Assembly: GCF_017357825.1 (NCBI RefSeq)
Contig: NZ_CP046072.1
Location: forward strand, 434,001-498,000
DNA length: 64,000 nt
Direction of reading: 5' to 3'
Source of the DNA: Sulfurimonas aquatica
GTDB lineage: Bacteria; Campylobacterota; Campylobacteria; Campylobacterales; Sulfurimonadaceae
The translations under genes and the position numbers were made by a program. Position 1 is the first letter of the stretch. The number at the start of each line of letters is the position of its first letter. Shown here piece after piece: positions 35,743-45,623 of this stretch. Below the pieces are notes generated by a model that saw nothing but the letters and a program-made list of their open reading frames with translations, ran no database searches and was not told the origin of the DNA.

Positions 35743-36630
35743 ATGTTATTTGGAATCAAGCTTCAAGAAGATGAAGAGATAGTAAAAAAAGAGCAGATGA
35801 GAAAACTCCAAGAACAAGCTAAGCTACTTGAACAAATTCTTCAACTAAACTCACTAGACATTGCAACTACAATATTTACTAATGCACAAAAAGTAAATGA
35901 TGCATCAAAAAATCGTTTACTGAGTATAGAAGTAACTAAAAAAATGGTAGATAGTTTTATAGCTCAATCCATAGAAATTCAAAGCATAACAAAAAATTCT
36001 GAGGAGATTGCAGATAAGACACTCGACTCAACAAACCAAAGTCGTGAACATATAAATAAGCTCTCACAAAACTTAGAAAAAAATCATGAGCTTACAAGTG
36101 AGTTTCAAGAGCAAGTATCAGAGTTATATGGAAAAATTAGAGGGATTAACTCTCTGGTTGACTCCATTAAAGATATAGCCGATCAAACAAATCTTTTAGC
36201 ACTAAACGCAGCTATCGAAGCAGCACGTGCTGGAGAACATGGACGTGGGTTTGCTGTTGTTGCTGATGAGGTAAGAAAACTAGCTGACAGTACTAACAAA
36301 TCTGCTGACCAAGTCCAACAAGAGATGAATATAATAATGGGTATCTCGAATGATGTGCTTGAGAGACAAGATGGTATGGCCGAGGCTATTCAAAGTAGTG
36401 TCGTTTTAGCAGAAGATACAGTAGATATACTAGATGAGTTAGGTAAAAATGCAGTACAAAATAAAGAAGAGGTAGCAGTGGCGTTAATCTCTATACAAAA
36501 GCAACTGCAAGACTCACAAGTCATTAAAGATAATATGAACTCTTTAGTTGATGATACAAAACACTCCATAGATGGATCTAAGAAAAATATTGCTTTATCT
36601 CAAGAGTTGATTTCTAATTTAGAGTATTAA
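35743..36630 (+). CDS. Soluble methyl-accepting chemotaxis protein
   Basis: A 295-residue chemoreceptor without membrane helices: an N-terminal coiled coil, then the conserved signalling hairpin, with the tip [25 protein letters not shown] (given here in family form; it spans about residues 160-185). The tip binds CheA and CheW. It has no recognisable ligand-binding domain, so input may come from a partner such as the NrtS-like membrane protein encoded 10 bases upstream. It ends 8 bases before the convergent response-regulator gene. Confidence 0.87.
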   Translation: MLFGIKLQEDEEIVKKEQMRKLQEQAKLLEQILQLNSLDIATTIFTNAQKVNDASKNRLLSIEVTKKMVDSFIAQSIEIQSITKNSEEIADKTLDSTNQSREHINKLSQNLEKNHELTSEFQEQVSELYGKIRGINSLVDSIKDIADQTNLLALNAAIEAARAGEHGRGFAVVADEVRKLADSTNKSADQVQQEMNIIMGISNDVLERQDGMAEAIQSSVVLAEDTVDILDELGKNAVQNKEEVAVALISIQKQLQDSQVIKDNMNSLVDDTKHSIDGSKKNIALSQELISNLEY

Positions 36631-36638
36631 TTTTTGAG

Positions 36639-37304
36639 TTAAACTTTACCAAGTTTATACCCAATGCCACGAACATTTTGAATAATCTCTTTTTGAGAGA
36701 GTTTTTTTCTTAAGTTTTTAATGTGTACATCGACTAGATTACTATGTTTTATGGAGTAGTTATCTTTGTTTATATGCTCACTAAGTTGAAAGCGTGTAAG
36801 TACTTGGTTTGGATTTTTCATAAAGAGCTCAAAGAGATCAAACTCGGATGCAGTAAGATTAATGAGACTACCCTCTATAAAAACTTCTCTGGATGTTGTA
36901 TCTAGAGTAACATTTCCTACAACTATAACACTACTCTTCTCATTAGAGTCCCTTCTCAAAAGCACTCTCATTCTTGCTAATAGTTCCACTGATGAGTAGG
37001 GCTTACAAAGATAATCATCCGCGCCACTATCCAAAACTGCCACTCTATCATTTATCTCTACATTAGCTGAGAGCATCATGACAGGAGTGATTAACTCTAA
37101 ATCACGCATCTCTTTTAATAAAACAAGACCATCCCCATCGCCTAAATTCCAGTCAAGTAAAACAAGTGCATAACTATTTTGGTCAAGTAGCTTTTTAGCC
37201 TCTTCATATCCAGCTGCATGGTCACAGTGATACTTCTCACTTCTTAAAAGTTGTAGAAGTTGTTTTGCAGTGAGGGCATCATCTTCAACTATGAGTAAAT
37301 TCAA
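36639..37304 (-). CDS. OmpR/PhoB-family response regulator (orphan)
   Basis: The 221-residue protein has a receiver domain with phospho-accepting D51 (LLDWNLGDGDG) and K101, and a C-terminal winged helix of the Trans_reg_C type (LTASEFDLFELF to NVRGIGYKLGKV). No kinase gene adjoins it. OmpR/PhoB-type regulators bind 11-base direct repeats like those upstream of the cytochrome operon at 29155, so that promoter is a possible target, by inference only. A minus-strand TATAAT lies upstream at 37337-37342. Confidence 0.88.
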   Translation of the reverse strand: MNLLIVEDDALTAKQLLQLLRSEKYHCDHAAGYEEAKKLLDQNSYALVLLDWNLGDGDGLVLLKEMRDLELITPVMMLSANVEINDRVAVLDSGADDYLCKPYSSVELLARMRVLLRRDSNEKSSVIVVGNVTLDTTSREVFIEGSLINLTASEFDLFELFMKNPNQVLTRFQLSEHINKDNYSIKHSNLVDVHIKNLRKKLSQKEIIQNVRGIGYKLGKV

Positions 37305-37336
37305 ATTAAATTCCCTAAAGTTATATTTTCACCCTT

Positions 37337-37366
37337 ATTATAACAGTAGTTTGCTACACTTATAAA
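37337..37366. promoter_or_regulatory. Divergent promoters for the response regulator and DUF819 genes
   Basis: Minus-strand TATAAT (plus ATTATA 37337-37342) points to the response regulator. Plus-strand TATAAA at 37361-37366 points to the DUF819 gene, whose TTG start is at 37384. Motif-based only. Confidence 0.45.
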
Positions 37367-37383
37367 AAAATATAGGTAACAAT

Positions 37384-38517
37384 TTGATTACAAATCCTTT
37401 TATATATCTTTTTATACTCTCTTTTATCGCCACAGGCTTTTATGTTTTAGAGAGTAAAACAAAGTTTAAAATCTTTACTCTCATCCCCGGCGTTGTTATG
37501 ATATATGCTTCGAGTATGGTTTTAGCCTCTTTTAATCTTTTTGAAATGAACGATGAGATAAATGAGATATATAAGCGAGTTAAGAGTAACCTTCTTCCAG
37601 CGATGCTTTTTTTGATGCTCTTGCAAATTGATTTTAGACACTTTTTGAAGCTCGGAAAGTCTCTGCTAATCTCTTATGTTTTAGCAGTTTTCTCCATAGC
37701 GTTTAGTTTTATTGTAGTGGCGTTTATATTTGACTTTTCACCTGAGATTTCTGGAGCTTTTGGAGCACTTGCTGGCTCATGGATGGGAGGAACTGCAAAC
37801 ATGGTAGCAGTAGGTTCCGCTCTTGAAGTAAGCGAAGCGAGTTTTGCATATGCACTTGTAGTAGATAGTGTAAACTACACGCTATGGGTGATGTTACTTC
37901 TCTTTTTAGTTCCCTTTGCACATATTTTCAATAGGTTTACTAAGAGTGAACAAAACTTAGAATATTTAGGTGAGATAGGATGCTCATGCACTATAGGGGC
38001 TAAACGCTATTGGTTGTTTATACTGCTCTCTTTAGTGGTGGCGTTTATAGTTAACTTAATAGCTCTAAGTGAGTTTAAGATACTCAATTCTACTACAACG
38101 GCAGTCCTCTTAGCAACACTCCTTGGCATACTAGGCTCCTTTACAAAACTAAAAGAGATAAATGGCTCAAGTGAAGTGGCAACGACAATGCTTTACCTTT
38201 TAATAGCGCTCATTGGCTCAAAAGCTGTGATAGATAATTTCTCAGGCATTGGCATTTATGTCTTTGCGGGCTTTATGATTTTATCTTTGCATGCTCTAAT
38301 TATGATTATTGGAGCGAAGCTTTTTAAGTTGGACCTTTTCTCCATTGCAGTTGCATCACTCTCTAACATAGGCGGAGTAGCCTCAGCACCAATACTTGCG
38401 GCAGCTTATAACAAGTCTCTAGTAAGCATTGGTGTTTTAATGGCGATAATGGGTTACTTAATCGGAACATTCGGTGGACTTGGAGTTGGAACCATTTTGA
38501 TTAGGATGGCACAGTGA
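37384..38517 (+). CDS. DUF819-family integral membrane protein
   Basis: The 377-residue protein has about ten to eleven membrane helices and belongs to the DUF819 family of putative transporters. Segments such as GALAGSWMGGTANMVAVG and a similar ASLSNIGGVASAPILAA in the second half suggest an inverted repeat, as in BASS- or GltS-like carriers. The start is TTG 37384 with AGGTAAC upstream. It overlaps the dipeptide epimerase gene by 4 bases, so the pair is coupled; import of a peptide or amino acid for the epimerase would fit but is an inference. Confidence 0.75.
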   Translation: MITNPFIYLFILSFIATGFYVLESKTKFKIFTLIPGVVMIYASSMVLASFNLFEMNDEINEIYKRVKSNLLPAMLFLMLLQIDFRHFLKLGKSLLISYVLAVFSIAFSFIVVAFIFDFSPEISGAFGALAGSWMGGTANMVAVGSALEVSEASFAYALVVDSVNYTLWVMLLLFLVPFAHIFNRFTKSEQNLEYLGEIGCSCTIGAKRYWLFILLSLVVAFIVNLIALSEFKILNSTTTAVLLATLLGILGSFTKLKEINGSSEVATTMLYLLIALIGSKAVIDNFSGIGIYVFAGFMILSLHALIMIIGAKLFKLDLFSIAVASLSNIGGVASAPILAAAYNKSLVSIGVLMAIMGYLIGTFGGLGVGTILIRMAQ

Positions 38518-39551
38518 TAAAGATAAAAGAGATTCTAACTGAGGTCAAACGCATAGCCCTAAAAACTCCCTTTATAACAGCACTAAGACGAGTTGAGACT
38601 ATAGAGTTTGTAAGAGCAAAAGTACTCTGTGATGATGGAAGTCTTGGCATAGGCGAGGCTCCTGCGACTTTTGCTATCACTGGTGAGGATATTCCTATCA
38701 TTTTAAGTTCTATAAAGAGCACAAAAGAGAAACTTTTAGGTAAAGATATCCTTACCTCTTTAGAGCTACTCCACAAAATGAGTATAGGTTCAAGTGCTAA
38801 AGCGGCTTTAGACATGGCATTTGTATCATTACTTATAAATGAGAAGTGTCAAACGCCATTAGAGTACTTTAATATCAAAGATAAAAGAGCAATACAAACG
38901 GATATAACCATCAGTTTAAATCATAAAGAGAAAATGTTTGCAGACGCAAAAGAGGCTCTGCAAAATGGCATGGATATCTTAAAAGTAAAACTAGGCTCAG
39001 ATATCTCTCATGCCATTGAAGTGACAAAACTTTTAAGCTACGAACTTCCATCTGCAAAACTCCTCATAGATGCAAATCAGGCTTGGAGTCTAGATGAGAG
39101 TTTGAAATATGTAAATGCGGTGGAAGATTTAAATATAGAGCTTATAGAACAGCCTGTAGTTGCAGATGACTTAGAGTCGCTAAAGATAATTACAAATGCC
39201 ACGAAGATTCCAATTTTAGCGGATGAGGCTACGTTTACTCTTGAAGACGTAAAAAGAGCGTATGAGAGCTCTTGTGCTGATATGATAAATATAAAATTGA
39301 TGAAGTGTGGTGGCGTTACAAAAGCCATAGAGATTTTAGAGTATGCAAGAGAGAAGAAGATAATTTGCATGCTTGGTTCAATGCTTGAGGGGCCATACTC
39401 TATAAACGCAGCTTTGTATCTAGCGTTTGCCTATAGAGACGTTATCAAGTATGTAGACCTAGATAGTCCGCTACTTTATAAAGAAGCGCCAAGTGAGCTA
39501 GACTTTAACTTTTTTAAAAACTCAATCAGCATTGTTAGAGATAAATCGTAG
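38514..39551 (+). CDS. Dipeptide epimerase (enolase superfamily)
   Basis: The 345-residue protein is an enolase-superfamily enzyme of the muconate-lactonising subgroup. It shows LKVKLG (the catalytic KxK on strand 2), metal ligands in LLIDANQAW, ELIEQPV and LADEA, and the acid/base lysine in INIKLMKCGG. This pattern is that of L-Ala-D/L-Glu epimerases, which recycle peptidoglycan dipeptides. The start is GTG 38514, overlapping the DUF819 stop. The 3' end overlaps the convergent nhaA gene by 30 bases. Confidence 0.85.
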   Translation: MIKIKEILTEVKRIALKTPFITALRRVETIEFVRAKVLCDDGSLGIGEAPATFAITGEDIPIILSSIKSTKEKLLGKDILTSLELLHKMSIGSSAKAALDMAFVSLLINEKCQTPLEYFNIKDKRAIQTDITISLNHKEKMFADAKEALQNGMDILKVKLGSDISHAIEVTKLLSYELPSAKLLIDANQAWSLDESLKYVNAVEDLNIELIEQPVVADDLESLKIITNATKIPILADEATFTLEDVKRAYESSCADMINIKLMKCGGVTKAIEILEYAREKKIICMLGSMLEGPYSINAALYLAFAYRDVIKYVDLDSPLLYKEAPSELDFNFFKNSISIVRDKS

Positions 39552-40856
39552 CCATAAAAAACCAAAGAGTCCGGCAAACAAAGAGGCTGTAAGTATGCCT
39601 ATCTTTGCTTGAAATATTAACTGCGGTGAATTTAAAAAAGCTAAATCTGCGACAAATATACTCATAGTAAAACCTATGCCGCCAAGAGCGGATACTCCAA
39701 AAATCTGGCTCATTGTACTATCTTGGGGGAGTTTAGCTATTCCCAGTTTTACAGCTATAAATGCGACACCCGCTATGCCTATGATTTTTCCTAGAACAAG
39801 GCCTAAGATTATTCCCATAGAAACAGGTTCTAAAATAGTGGAGCCAATAGATGAGAAGTTGATGCTGACACCTGCGTTTGCAAGGGCAAAAAGAGGTATG
39901 ATAATCAAACTCACCGGAAGATGTAAGTCATGTTCAAGCCTAGCCGCAGGCGTACCCACAGAGTCAATTCTATCTTTAATATTTAGCAGAATAGCCTTTT
40001 GCTTTTCATGCATCATATGGTCAGTTCCAACGGGATAGTTGTCAAATTCATCGAGTAGGTTCTTAGCATGTATGGTAAGGTCAATAGGTGCTCGTTTTGG
40101 TCGTGATGGAATTGCCATTGCAGCAATAACACCGGCTATAGTGGCATGAACACCAGACTCTAGCATAAAAAACCACATCAATACTCCAAAGATAAAGTAG
40201 GGAAGAATAGTATGAATCCCAAAGCGATTAAGACTAATCATAACTAAAAATGAAACACCAGAGAGAAAGAGTGGTAGAAACTGTATCTGCTCAGTATAAA
40301 AAACTGCTATGACAATTACCGCACCTAAGTCATCAACAATGGCAAGGGCAACTAAAAATGTAACTAAAGGTGGTTTAACGCGATGGCCTAAAAGTACTAA
40401 AGCACTAATCGCAAACGCGATATCTGTAGCCATTGGTATTCCCCATCCTGAGGCTCCATTTCCTGAGTAGTTGATACTAAGGTATATAAGTGCAGGTAGA
40501 ACCATACCTCCAATGGCTGAGAGTATAGGAAGAATGGCTACTTTTATCTGAGAGAGTTCTCCAACAGAAATCTCGCGTTTAATTTCAAGCCCAATAATAA
40601 AGAAAAATAGGGCCATAAGACCATCGTTTATCCAGTGGTGTATTGTGTGAGATATTTTCCAGGTGCCAACAGTTAGGTTTACCTTTGTATGAAAGAAGTC
40701 TGCATAGGCTTCAGTCAGAGGAGTATTAGCTAGAGTGAGTGCTAATATTGTCATACCTAAGAGAATGATGCCGGTTGTAGTTTGTGCATGAATAAAGTGC
40801 TCTAAAGGAGTATAAATCCTATTAAACACCTTCTCCCATGGTGCATATATTTTCAT
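39522..40856 (-). CDS. nhaA: Na+/H+ antiporter NhaA
   Basis: NhaA exports sodium in exchange for protons and controls pH and salt balance. The 444-residue protein has twelve predicted helices with the key aspartates D145 (PMATDIAFA) and D175-D176 (LAIVDDLGAV), matching D133, D163 and D164 of E. coli NhaA. It is longer than the E. coli protein (388), mainly by an N-terminal extension and a loop near residue 255-305. Its last 30 bases overlap the end of the epimerase gene. A marine or saline setting would fit. Confidence 0.94.
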   Translation of the reverse strand: MKIYAPWEKVFNRIYTPLEHFIHAQTTTGIILLGMTILALTLANTPLTEAYADFFHTKVNLTVGTWKISHTIHHWINDGLMALFFFIIGLEIKREISVGELSQIKVAILPILSAIGGMVLPALIYLSINYSGNGASGWGIPMATDIAFAISALVLLGHRVKPPLVTFLVALAIVDDLGAVIVIAVFYTEQIQFLPLFLSGVSFLVMISLNRFGIHTILPYFIFGVLMWFFMLESGVHATIAGVIAAMAIPSRPKRAPIDLTIHAKNLLDEFDNYPVGTDHMMHEKQKAILLNIKDRIDSVGTPAARLEHDLHLPVSLIIIPLFALANAGVSINFSSIGSTILEPVSMGIILGLVLGKIIGIAGVAFIAVKLGIAKLPQDSTMSQIFGVSALGGIGFTMSIFVADLAFLNSPQLIFQAKIGILTASLFAGLFGFLWLRFISNNAD

Positions 40857-40885
40857 TGTCGCCCTATGTTTTAGTGTAGTGCCTT

Positions 40886-40891
40886 ATTATA
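40886..40891 (-). promoter_or_regulatory. Promoter -10 box for nhaA
   Basis: Minus-strand TATAAT (GCTATAATAAGG context) about 30 bases upstream of the nhaA ATG. Confidence 0.5.
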
Positions 40892-40951
40892 GCAACAAAG
40901 CCTTGATTTGTGACTTTGCAAGAGGTCTAATTTTTAATCATCTTCTTATAT

Positions 40952-42022
40952 TTACTGTGATTGAGATGCTTTTACAAGGGAAAAGAGTTCATTAAAACCT
41001 GCTTCGCTTGAGTTTTCTACATCTAGCATACGTGTAAGTGCTGCTTCATACTCTCCTGCATCTTTAAGCTCTATGGCTTCTTTGAGACCTTGGTGTACAT
41101 TTGAGTGGTGTTTAGTGATAGTAGAGAGAGATGAGTTTCCTTTTAATATTCCATTTGTCGCTTCAGCATACCATTTTCCAAATCTACAACTATCTTCATC
41201 TATGATATTTACACTCTCAGAGTTGATAAGTGCTTTATAGCCCTGAACTTTTAAAGAGATATGGTCAATTTTGCCAACATTGACTTGTAGTTCATCTGTA
41301 ACGTATTGTGTTTTATTTTTAATGCCCTCTGAGTTATTTACAACACCTTCTATGCTATGGCTAAAGGCATCTAAAATCCCCATAACAGTAGAGGTCTCAT
41401 CTTGAAAAGTATTACTAATTTCCATCATTGAGTTTGAGTTTTGTTTGAGACCGTTTATGTTTATCTCTACCTCTTGAGTTGCTTTTTGAGTACGCTCGGC
41501 TAGTTTTCTTACTTCATCTGCCACAACGGCAAAACCACGACCATGCTCACCAGCACGCGCCGCTTCTATGGCTGCGTTTAGTGCTAAAAGATTTGTTTGG
41601 TCTGAGATGTCTTTAATAAGGTTGATGATAGCCGCAATTGACATAACGCTATCATTTAGTGATACCGAGTCATTGCCAAGTGAGTGTGAAAACTCCTGTA
41701 TTTTATCAATTGCTGAAGATATTTGTGCAGTTTCACTCTCAACTTCACTCATCATCTCTGAATTTTGAGCAGTGAGGATATTTATCTCTTCAAGTCTATT
41801 TAGTGGAGAGTCTACAGTTTTTTGTAAAAAAGTATTTCCATCCTCGTAGCTCTTAAGCATACTCGTGACAAACTCATCTTTTTTTGTATCAACTGGTTTG
41901 GAAACAGGTGTCTCAAGTTGAAGAACTTGCATCTCCAACTCATTTATCTGAGCCTTGAGCGCATTTACCTCTTGTTGGTGTTGAGCTTTTAGCTCATCTA
42001 TCTTTTTACTAGTTCCAAACAT
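40952..42022 (-). CDS. Soluble chemoreceptor with C-terminal CZB zinc-binding domain
   Basis: The 356-residue protein has an N-terminal coiled coil (about 5-45), a methyl-accepting signalling hairpin (tip [22 protein letters not shown]) and a CZB domain at the C-terminus. All CZB zinc ligands are present: the His in IDHISLK, the Cys in DSCRFGKWY, and the two His in [11 protein letters not shown] receptors sense oxidants such as hypochlorous acid or control diguanylate cyclases through zinc. There is no membrane helix. I chose ATG 42022 because GGAG lies upstream of it and inside a possible GTG start at 42034. Confidence 0.88.
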   Translation of the reverse strand: MFGTSKKIDELKAQHQQEVNALKAQINELEMQVLQLETPVSKPVDTKKDEFVTSMLKSYEDGNTFLQKTVDSPLNRLEEINILTAQNSEMMSEVESETAQISSAIDKIQEFSHSLGNDSVSLNDSVMSIAAIINLIKDISDQTNLLALNAAIEAARAGEHGRGFAVVADEVRKLAERTQKATQEVEININGLKQNSNSMMEISNTFQDETSTVMGILDAFSHSIEGVVNNSEGIKNKTQYVTDELQVNVGKIDHISLKVQGYKALINSESVNIIDEDSCRFGKWYAEATNGILKGNSSLSTITKHHSNVHQGLKEAIELKDAGEYEAALTRMLDVENSSEAGFNELFSLVKASQSQ

Positions 42023-42089
42023 TTGTTTCTCCACAGATTAGATTTGAAATTCTTATAATAAGTCTATATTAGTTTCTCTTAATGAGAGG

Positions 42090-43340
42090 TTAGTTCTCAA
42101 AAACAACTTGATTGCGTCCCTTGTTTTTCGCGTTATATAACATGAGGTCTGCTTGGGAGATACTATCTTCGAGAGACTCTTCACTATTCATCACCGCCCC
42201 TATTGAGATTGTTGATTTTATGAAGTTATCGGCATCTAAAGGAAATGAGTAGTTGGCAACTTCGTCTTTGATGCGCTCAAGAATATCTAACGCACTATAT
42301 CGATTGATATTTTTTAGAACTACACAAAACTCTTCTCCACCAAAACGGGCAACAATATCTCTGTGACTTGTAGAAGTTCTTAGTATCTCAGATATAAAAA
42401 CTATGATTTTGTCTGCTACATCATGTCCATAGGTGTCATTTATCTTTTTAAAGTGGTCTATGTCAATCATTGCAATTGCAAACTGCTCCCCACTATTTTG
42501 AACATCTATCTGATAATCGTTCATGTTCTGAAAAAAGTATCTTCTGTTGTAGAGGCCAGTTAAGTAGTCACGGTTTGCATGGTTGGTTACTATTTGAATG
42601 TTTTCTAAGGCTTCTATGGCATTGTGAACGCGACAAGAAAACTCCTCTTTAGAAAAGGGCTTTTTTATATAGTCGTTTGCACCCTGTTTTAAAAACATGG
42701 CGTTTATCTCTTCATCTTGGTTTGAAGAGATCGCCAAAATACTGATCTCATTTTTACTCGAAGTTTTGCGTATCTCGTAAGTTAACTCCAGTCCATCCAT
42801 TACAGGCATATTGTAGTCAGTTAAAACTAAAGAGATATCTTGATGTACATTCATTATTCCAAGTGCTTCTTCGCCATGTGCGACTGTGATGACCTGAAAA
42901 AAGAGATTTTTTAGCATCGTCTGCATGGTTTTTCTAAAAACTAGGGAGTCATCAACTATGAGTACTTTATGATTTTGGTTCTTTTGAAGTCTTATGATAG
43001 TTTGGATAATGTAGTTAATCTCGTTAACGCCACCCTTATTTACATAGTCAACTATATTTTTTTGAAGGATTTTTTTTCTAAACTCTTTGTCTATGTTTGC
43101 ACTTAGAACTATAGCCCGTGTGCCTTTAGAGAGTACATAATCAACAACTTCCCCATTAGGAGCGTCTGGGAGGTTGATATCAAGGAGCGCTATAAAGTAC
43201 TCATATCTCTTTAAAAATAGTTTTGCCTCTAAAAGCGTGTATGCGATATCTACTTCAAAATTAAGAGCATTTTCAATCTTTTTTGAGATCAGCTTAGCTA
43301 GCGTTTTGTTATCTTCAACTATTAATATTCTCTGGCTCAT
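42090..43340 (-). CDS. REC-REC-GGDEF response regulator (diguanylate cyclase)
   Basis: The 416-residue protein has two receiver domains, with D54 (LLDINLPDA) and D175 (LTDYNMPVMDG), and a GGDEF domain with an intact active site GGEEF (334-338), preceded by DYLTGLYNRRYF. It would make c-di-GMP when activated. No RxxD inhibitory site precedes the active site. The layout resembles PleD. Its gene is divergent from the helicase gene, and both promoters appear to overlap at 43367-43395. Confidence 0.9.
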   Translation of the reverse strand: MSQRILIVEDNKTLAKLISKKIENALNFEVDIAYTLLEAKLFLKRYEYFIALLDINLPDAPNGEVVDYVLSKGTRAIVLSANIDKEFRKKILQKNIVDYVNKGGVNEINYIIQTIIRLQKNQNHKVLIVDDSLVFRKTMQTMLKNLFFQVITVAHGEEALGIMNVHQDISLVLTDYNMPVMDGLELTYEIRKTSSKNEISILAISSNQDEEINAMFLKQGANDYIKKPFSKEEFSCRVHNAIEALENIQIVTNHANRDYLTGLYNRRYFFQNMNDYQIDVQNSGEQFAIAMIDIDHFKKINDTYGHDVADKIIVFISEILRTSTSHRDIVARFGGEEFCVVLKNINRYSALDILERIKDEVANYSFPLDADNFIKSTISIGAVMNSEESLEDSISQADLMLYNAKNKGRNQVVFEN

Positions 43341-43366
43341 ATTCTCTCCAAATTTGTTGACATATA

Positions 43367-43395
43367 TTACTATAATTCATCTGATTTTATAGTAA
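43367..43395. promoter_or_regulatory. Dyad with overlapping divergent promoters
   Basis: TTACTATAA (43367-43375) and TTATAGTAA (43387-43395) form a perfect 9-bp inverted repeat with an 11-base spacer. Each arm holds a -10-like box: plus-strand TATAAT 43371-43376 facing the helicase gene and minus-strand TATAAA (43386-43391) facing the GGDEF gene. The two polymerase sites would overlap, so the promoters should exclude each other or share a repressor. Confidence 0.45.
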
Positions 43396-43413
43396 TTATC
43401 GCTATTATTTTAT

Positions 43414-44682
43414 ATGAATTACCTCGATACAACTATTGAAAAACTAAACTCCAAAACAAACATTTTTTTAACAGGTGGTGCTGGCGTTGGCAAAACAACT
43501 ATAACGCGAGAAGTGATAGAACACTTTGAGAGCGAAGCAAAAAAAGTGGCAAAACTTGCTTCTACAGGTATGGCTGCTACTCTCATTGGGGGTCAAACGC
43601 TACATAGCTTCTTAGACCTAGGCATCGCTTCAAATGTGCAAGAGTTAGAAAAAAATAAAAAGTACGAGATAAAAAAGAAGATAAAAAAACTCATAGAAAG
43701 TATGTCCCTTATCGTAATAGACGAGATATCTATGGTGAGCGACGCTCTTTTTGAGATGATATCTCTACGTTTAAAGCAAGCTGATTTTCATGGAACTCTA
43801 ATGGTTGTAGGAGATTTCTTACAGCTTCCTCCCGTTGTGCGTGGAGCGGAGGAAGTGAAGTTCGCATTTGAGTCTGAAGCTTGGGATAGTTTCGCGTTTG
43901 ATAAAATAGAACTCACTCACATATATAGAACAGATGACGTGGCGTTTATAGAACTTCTTCATCATGTGCGTTTTGGTTTCGTGGATGAGGGCGTTCATAA
44001 TCATCTTAACGAGTATATCAAACCTCTGCCTGAAGATTTAAGTCAGTTTACTTTTTTGTTTGGGAAAAACATCTCAGCCGCACACCATAATAAAAAGCAG
44101 TTAGCACATATAGAGAATGAGCTTTTTGTAAAAGAGGCTCAGATAGTTAAGCATCAAAAGTCTGCAAAAGATATTGAGGTAGAGCGCTTTATGAATGACG
44201 CAAGAATAGAAAAAGAGCTAGAACTCAAAATAAACTCTCCAGTTCTTTTTACAAGAAACTCTTGGAACTACTTTAATGGTGAGCGAGGCATCGTTGTAAA
44301 TATAGATGCCTCAAATGTTTATGTGCAAAAAAGCGATGGCAAGGTGGTGAAACTCGAAGCTACAGCACAAAGTAAAGCCTTGTGGAAGGAAAAGACCATA
44401 GACGGCAAAAAAGAGATGGTAGAGGAAAATATCTTTAGTATTTATCAGTTTCCTATAAAGCTAGCGTTTGCCATAACCATACACAAATCACAAGGAATGA
44501 GTATAGAAGATTTGATAATAGAGACAAATGAGATATTTGCTCCCTCACAGTTTTACGTAGCGCTTTCGCGTTCATCAAACCCCTCGCGTTTAAATCTAAT
44601 AGCACCCCAAAAACAGTGGTATGACTTAGCTTATGTAAACGCTAAGGCAATGGCGTTTGTAAAAGGGGAGGAGAGTTGTTAA
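43414..44682 (+). CDS. PIF1/RecD-like superfamily 1 helicase
   Basis: The 422-residue protein has Walker A GGAGVGKT (21-28), a motif Ia region KLASTGMAATLIGGQTLHSF, Walker B VIDEISMV, GDFLQLPPV and, near the C-terminus, the UvrD_C_2-type end ITIHKSQGMS followed by FYVALSRSS. This set is that of PIF1/RecD-like 5'-3' DNA helicases and of bacterial 'AAA family ATPase' proteins of about 430 residues. Its cellular role is not known. It overlaps the DMT transporter gene by 7 bases. Confidence 0.85.
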   Translation: MNYLDTTIEKLNSKTNIFLTGGAGVGKTTITREVIEHFESEAKKVAKLASTGMAATLIGGQTLHSFLDLGIASNVQELEKNKKYEIKKKIKKLIESMSLIVIDEISMVSDALFEMISLRLKQADFHGTLMVVGDFLQLPPVVRGAEEVKFAFESEAWDSFAFDKIELTHIYRTDDVAFIELLHHVRFGFVDEGVHNHLNEYIKPLPEDLSQFTFLFGKNISAAHHNKKQLAHIENELFVKEAQIVKHQKSAKDIEVERFMNDARIEKELELKINSPVLFTRNSWNYFNGERGIVVNIDASNVYVQKSDGKVVKLEATAQSKALWKEKTIDGKKEMVEENIFSIYQFPIKLAFAITIHKSQGMSIEDLIIETNEIFAPSQFYVALSRSSNPSRLNLIAPQKQWYDLAYVNAKAMAFVKGEESC

Positions 44683-45569
44683 AAACAATAGACAAGGGCA
44701 TACTCTATATGCTCTTAGGTGCTCTTATCTCAGCACTTAATGGAGCACTTACAAAAATACTTTCAGAACATATGAGTGCGTTAGAGATAGTCTTTTTTCG
44801 TAACCTTATTGGCGTCTTTATTATTTTATATGCTTTAAAACATACAGCGCCTAAACTTAGTGGCGGAAAGTTTTATATGCTCTTTAGTCGTGGCCTATAT
44901 GGTTTTTTGGCAATGATTTTATTTTTCTATACCATTACCGTTATTCCTCTTGGCGAAGCAATGACACTTAACAAAACTTCACCTCTATTTGTCACTATAC
45001 TAGCTTATTACATTTTAAAAGAAGAGTTAGACCAGAAGACGCTATTTGCCCTACTTATAGGTTTTTTAGGAATTATTTTGATAGTGAAGCCTTTTGGTAT
45101 GAGTATCTCGTATGTACACTTTTTAGGAATTTTAGGTGGATTTTTTGCGGCTTCTGCTTATACAACTATAAAAAAGATAAAAGACATATATGACTCTCGC
45201 GTTATAGTGCTCTCTTTTGTTGGAGTGGGAACTCTGCTACCGGCTATTTTCTTTTTAGTAGCTCCCTATTTTGAACCACCAGAGGCTATTAGCTTTTTAT
45301 TTCCTCTGTTTGTTATGCCTACAGATATTTATGTTTGGACTTTGATACTTTTTATAGCTATGATTTCTACACTTTCACAGTGGCTTCTTACAAAGGCATA
45401 CAGTACTTCAAACCTTAGTATTATAGGTGTCATTAGCTATACAAATATACCCTTTGGGGTTGGTTTTGGGTTTTTACTTGGAGATACTTTTCCTGACTTT
45501 TTAACCCTCATGGGTATCACTCTTATTGTTCTAGGTGGTGTACTTGTTGGCATGAAAAAGAGGAATTAA
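44676..45569 (+). CDS. DMT-superfamily (EamA) transporter
   Basis: The 297-residue protein has ten predicted membrane helices in two EamA repeats. The first shows LGALISALNGALTKILSEHMSALEI and the second FAASAYTTIKKI. EamA proteins export or import small metabolites; the substrate cannot be read from the sequence. The start is TTG 44676 inside the helicase 3' end, with a strong GGGGAGGAG ribosome site. Co-transcription with the helicase gene is likely but a functional link is not apparent. Confidence 0.85.
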   Translation: MLKTIDKGILYMLLGALISALNGALTKILSEHMSALEIVFFRNLIGVFIILYALKHTAPKLSGGKFYMLFSRGLYGFLAMILFFYTITVIPLGEAMTLNKTSPLFVTILAYYILKEELDQKTLFALLIGFLGIILIVKPFGMSISYVHFLGILGGFFAASAYTTIKKIKDIYDSRVIVLSFVGVGTLLPAIFFLVAPYFEPPEAISFLFPLFVMPTDIYVWTLILFIAMISTLSQWLLTKAYSTSNLSIIGVISYTNIPFGVGFGFLLGDTFPDFLTLMGITLIVLGGVLVGMKKRN

Positions 45570-45623
45570 AACACAAAATATATTTTAAAATGTTAAGCTA
45601 AAATTATTATTTTAAATAGTATG

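Noticed and set aside
42023-42034. GTG at 42034 as the start of the CZB chemoreceptor.
   Set aside because: Its codons include the GGAG that serves as ribosome site for ATG 42022, which is the better start.
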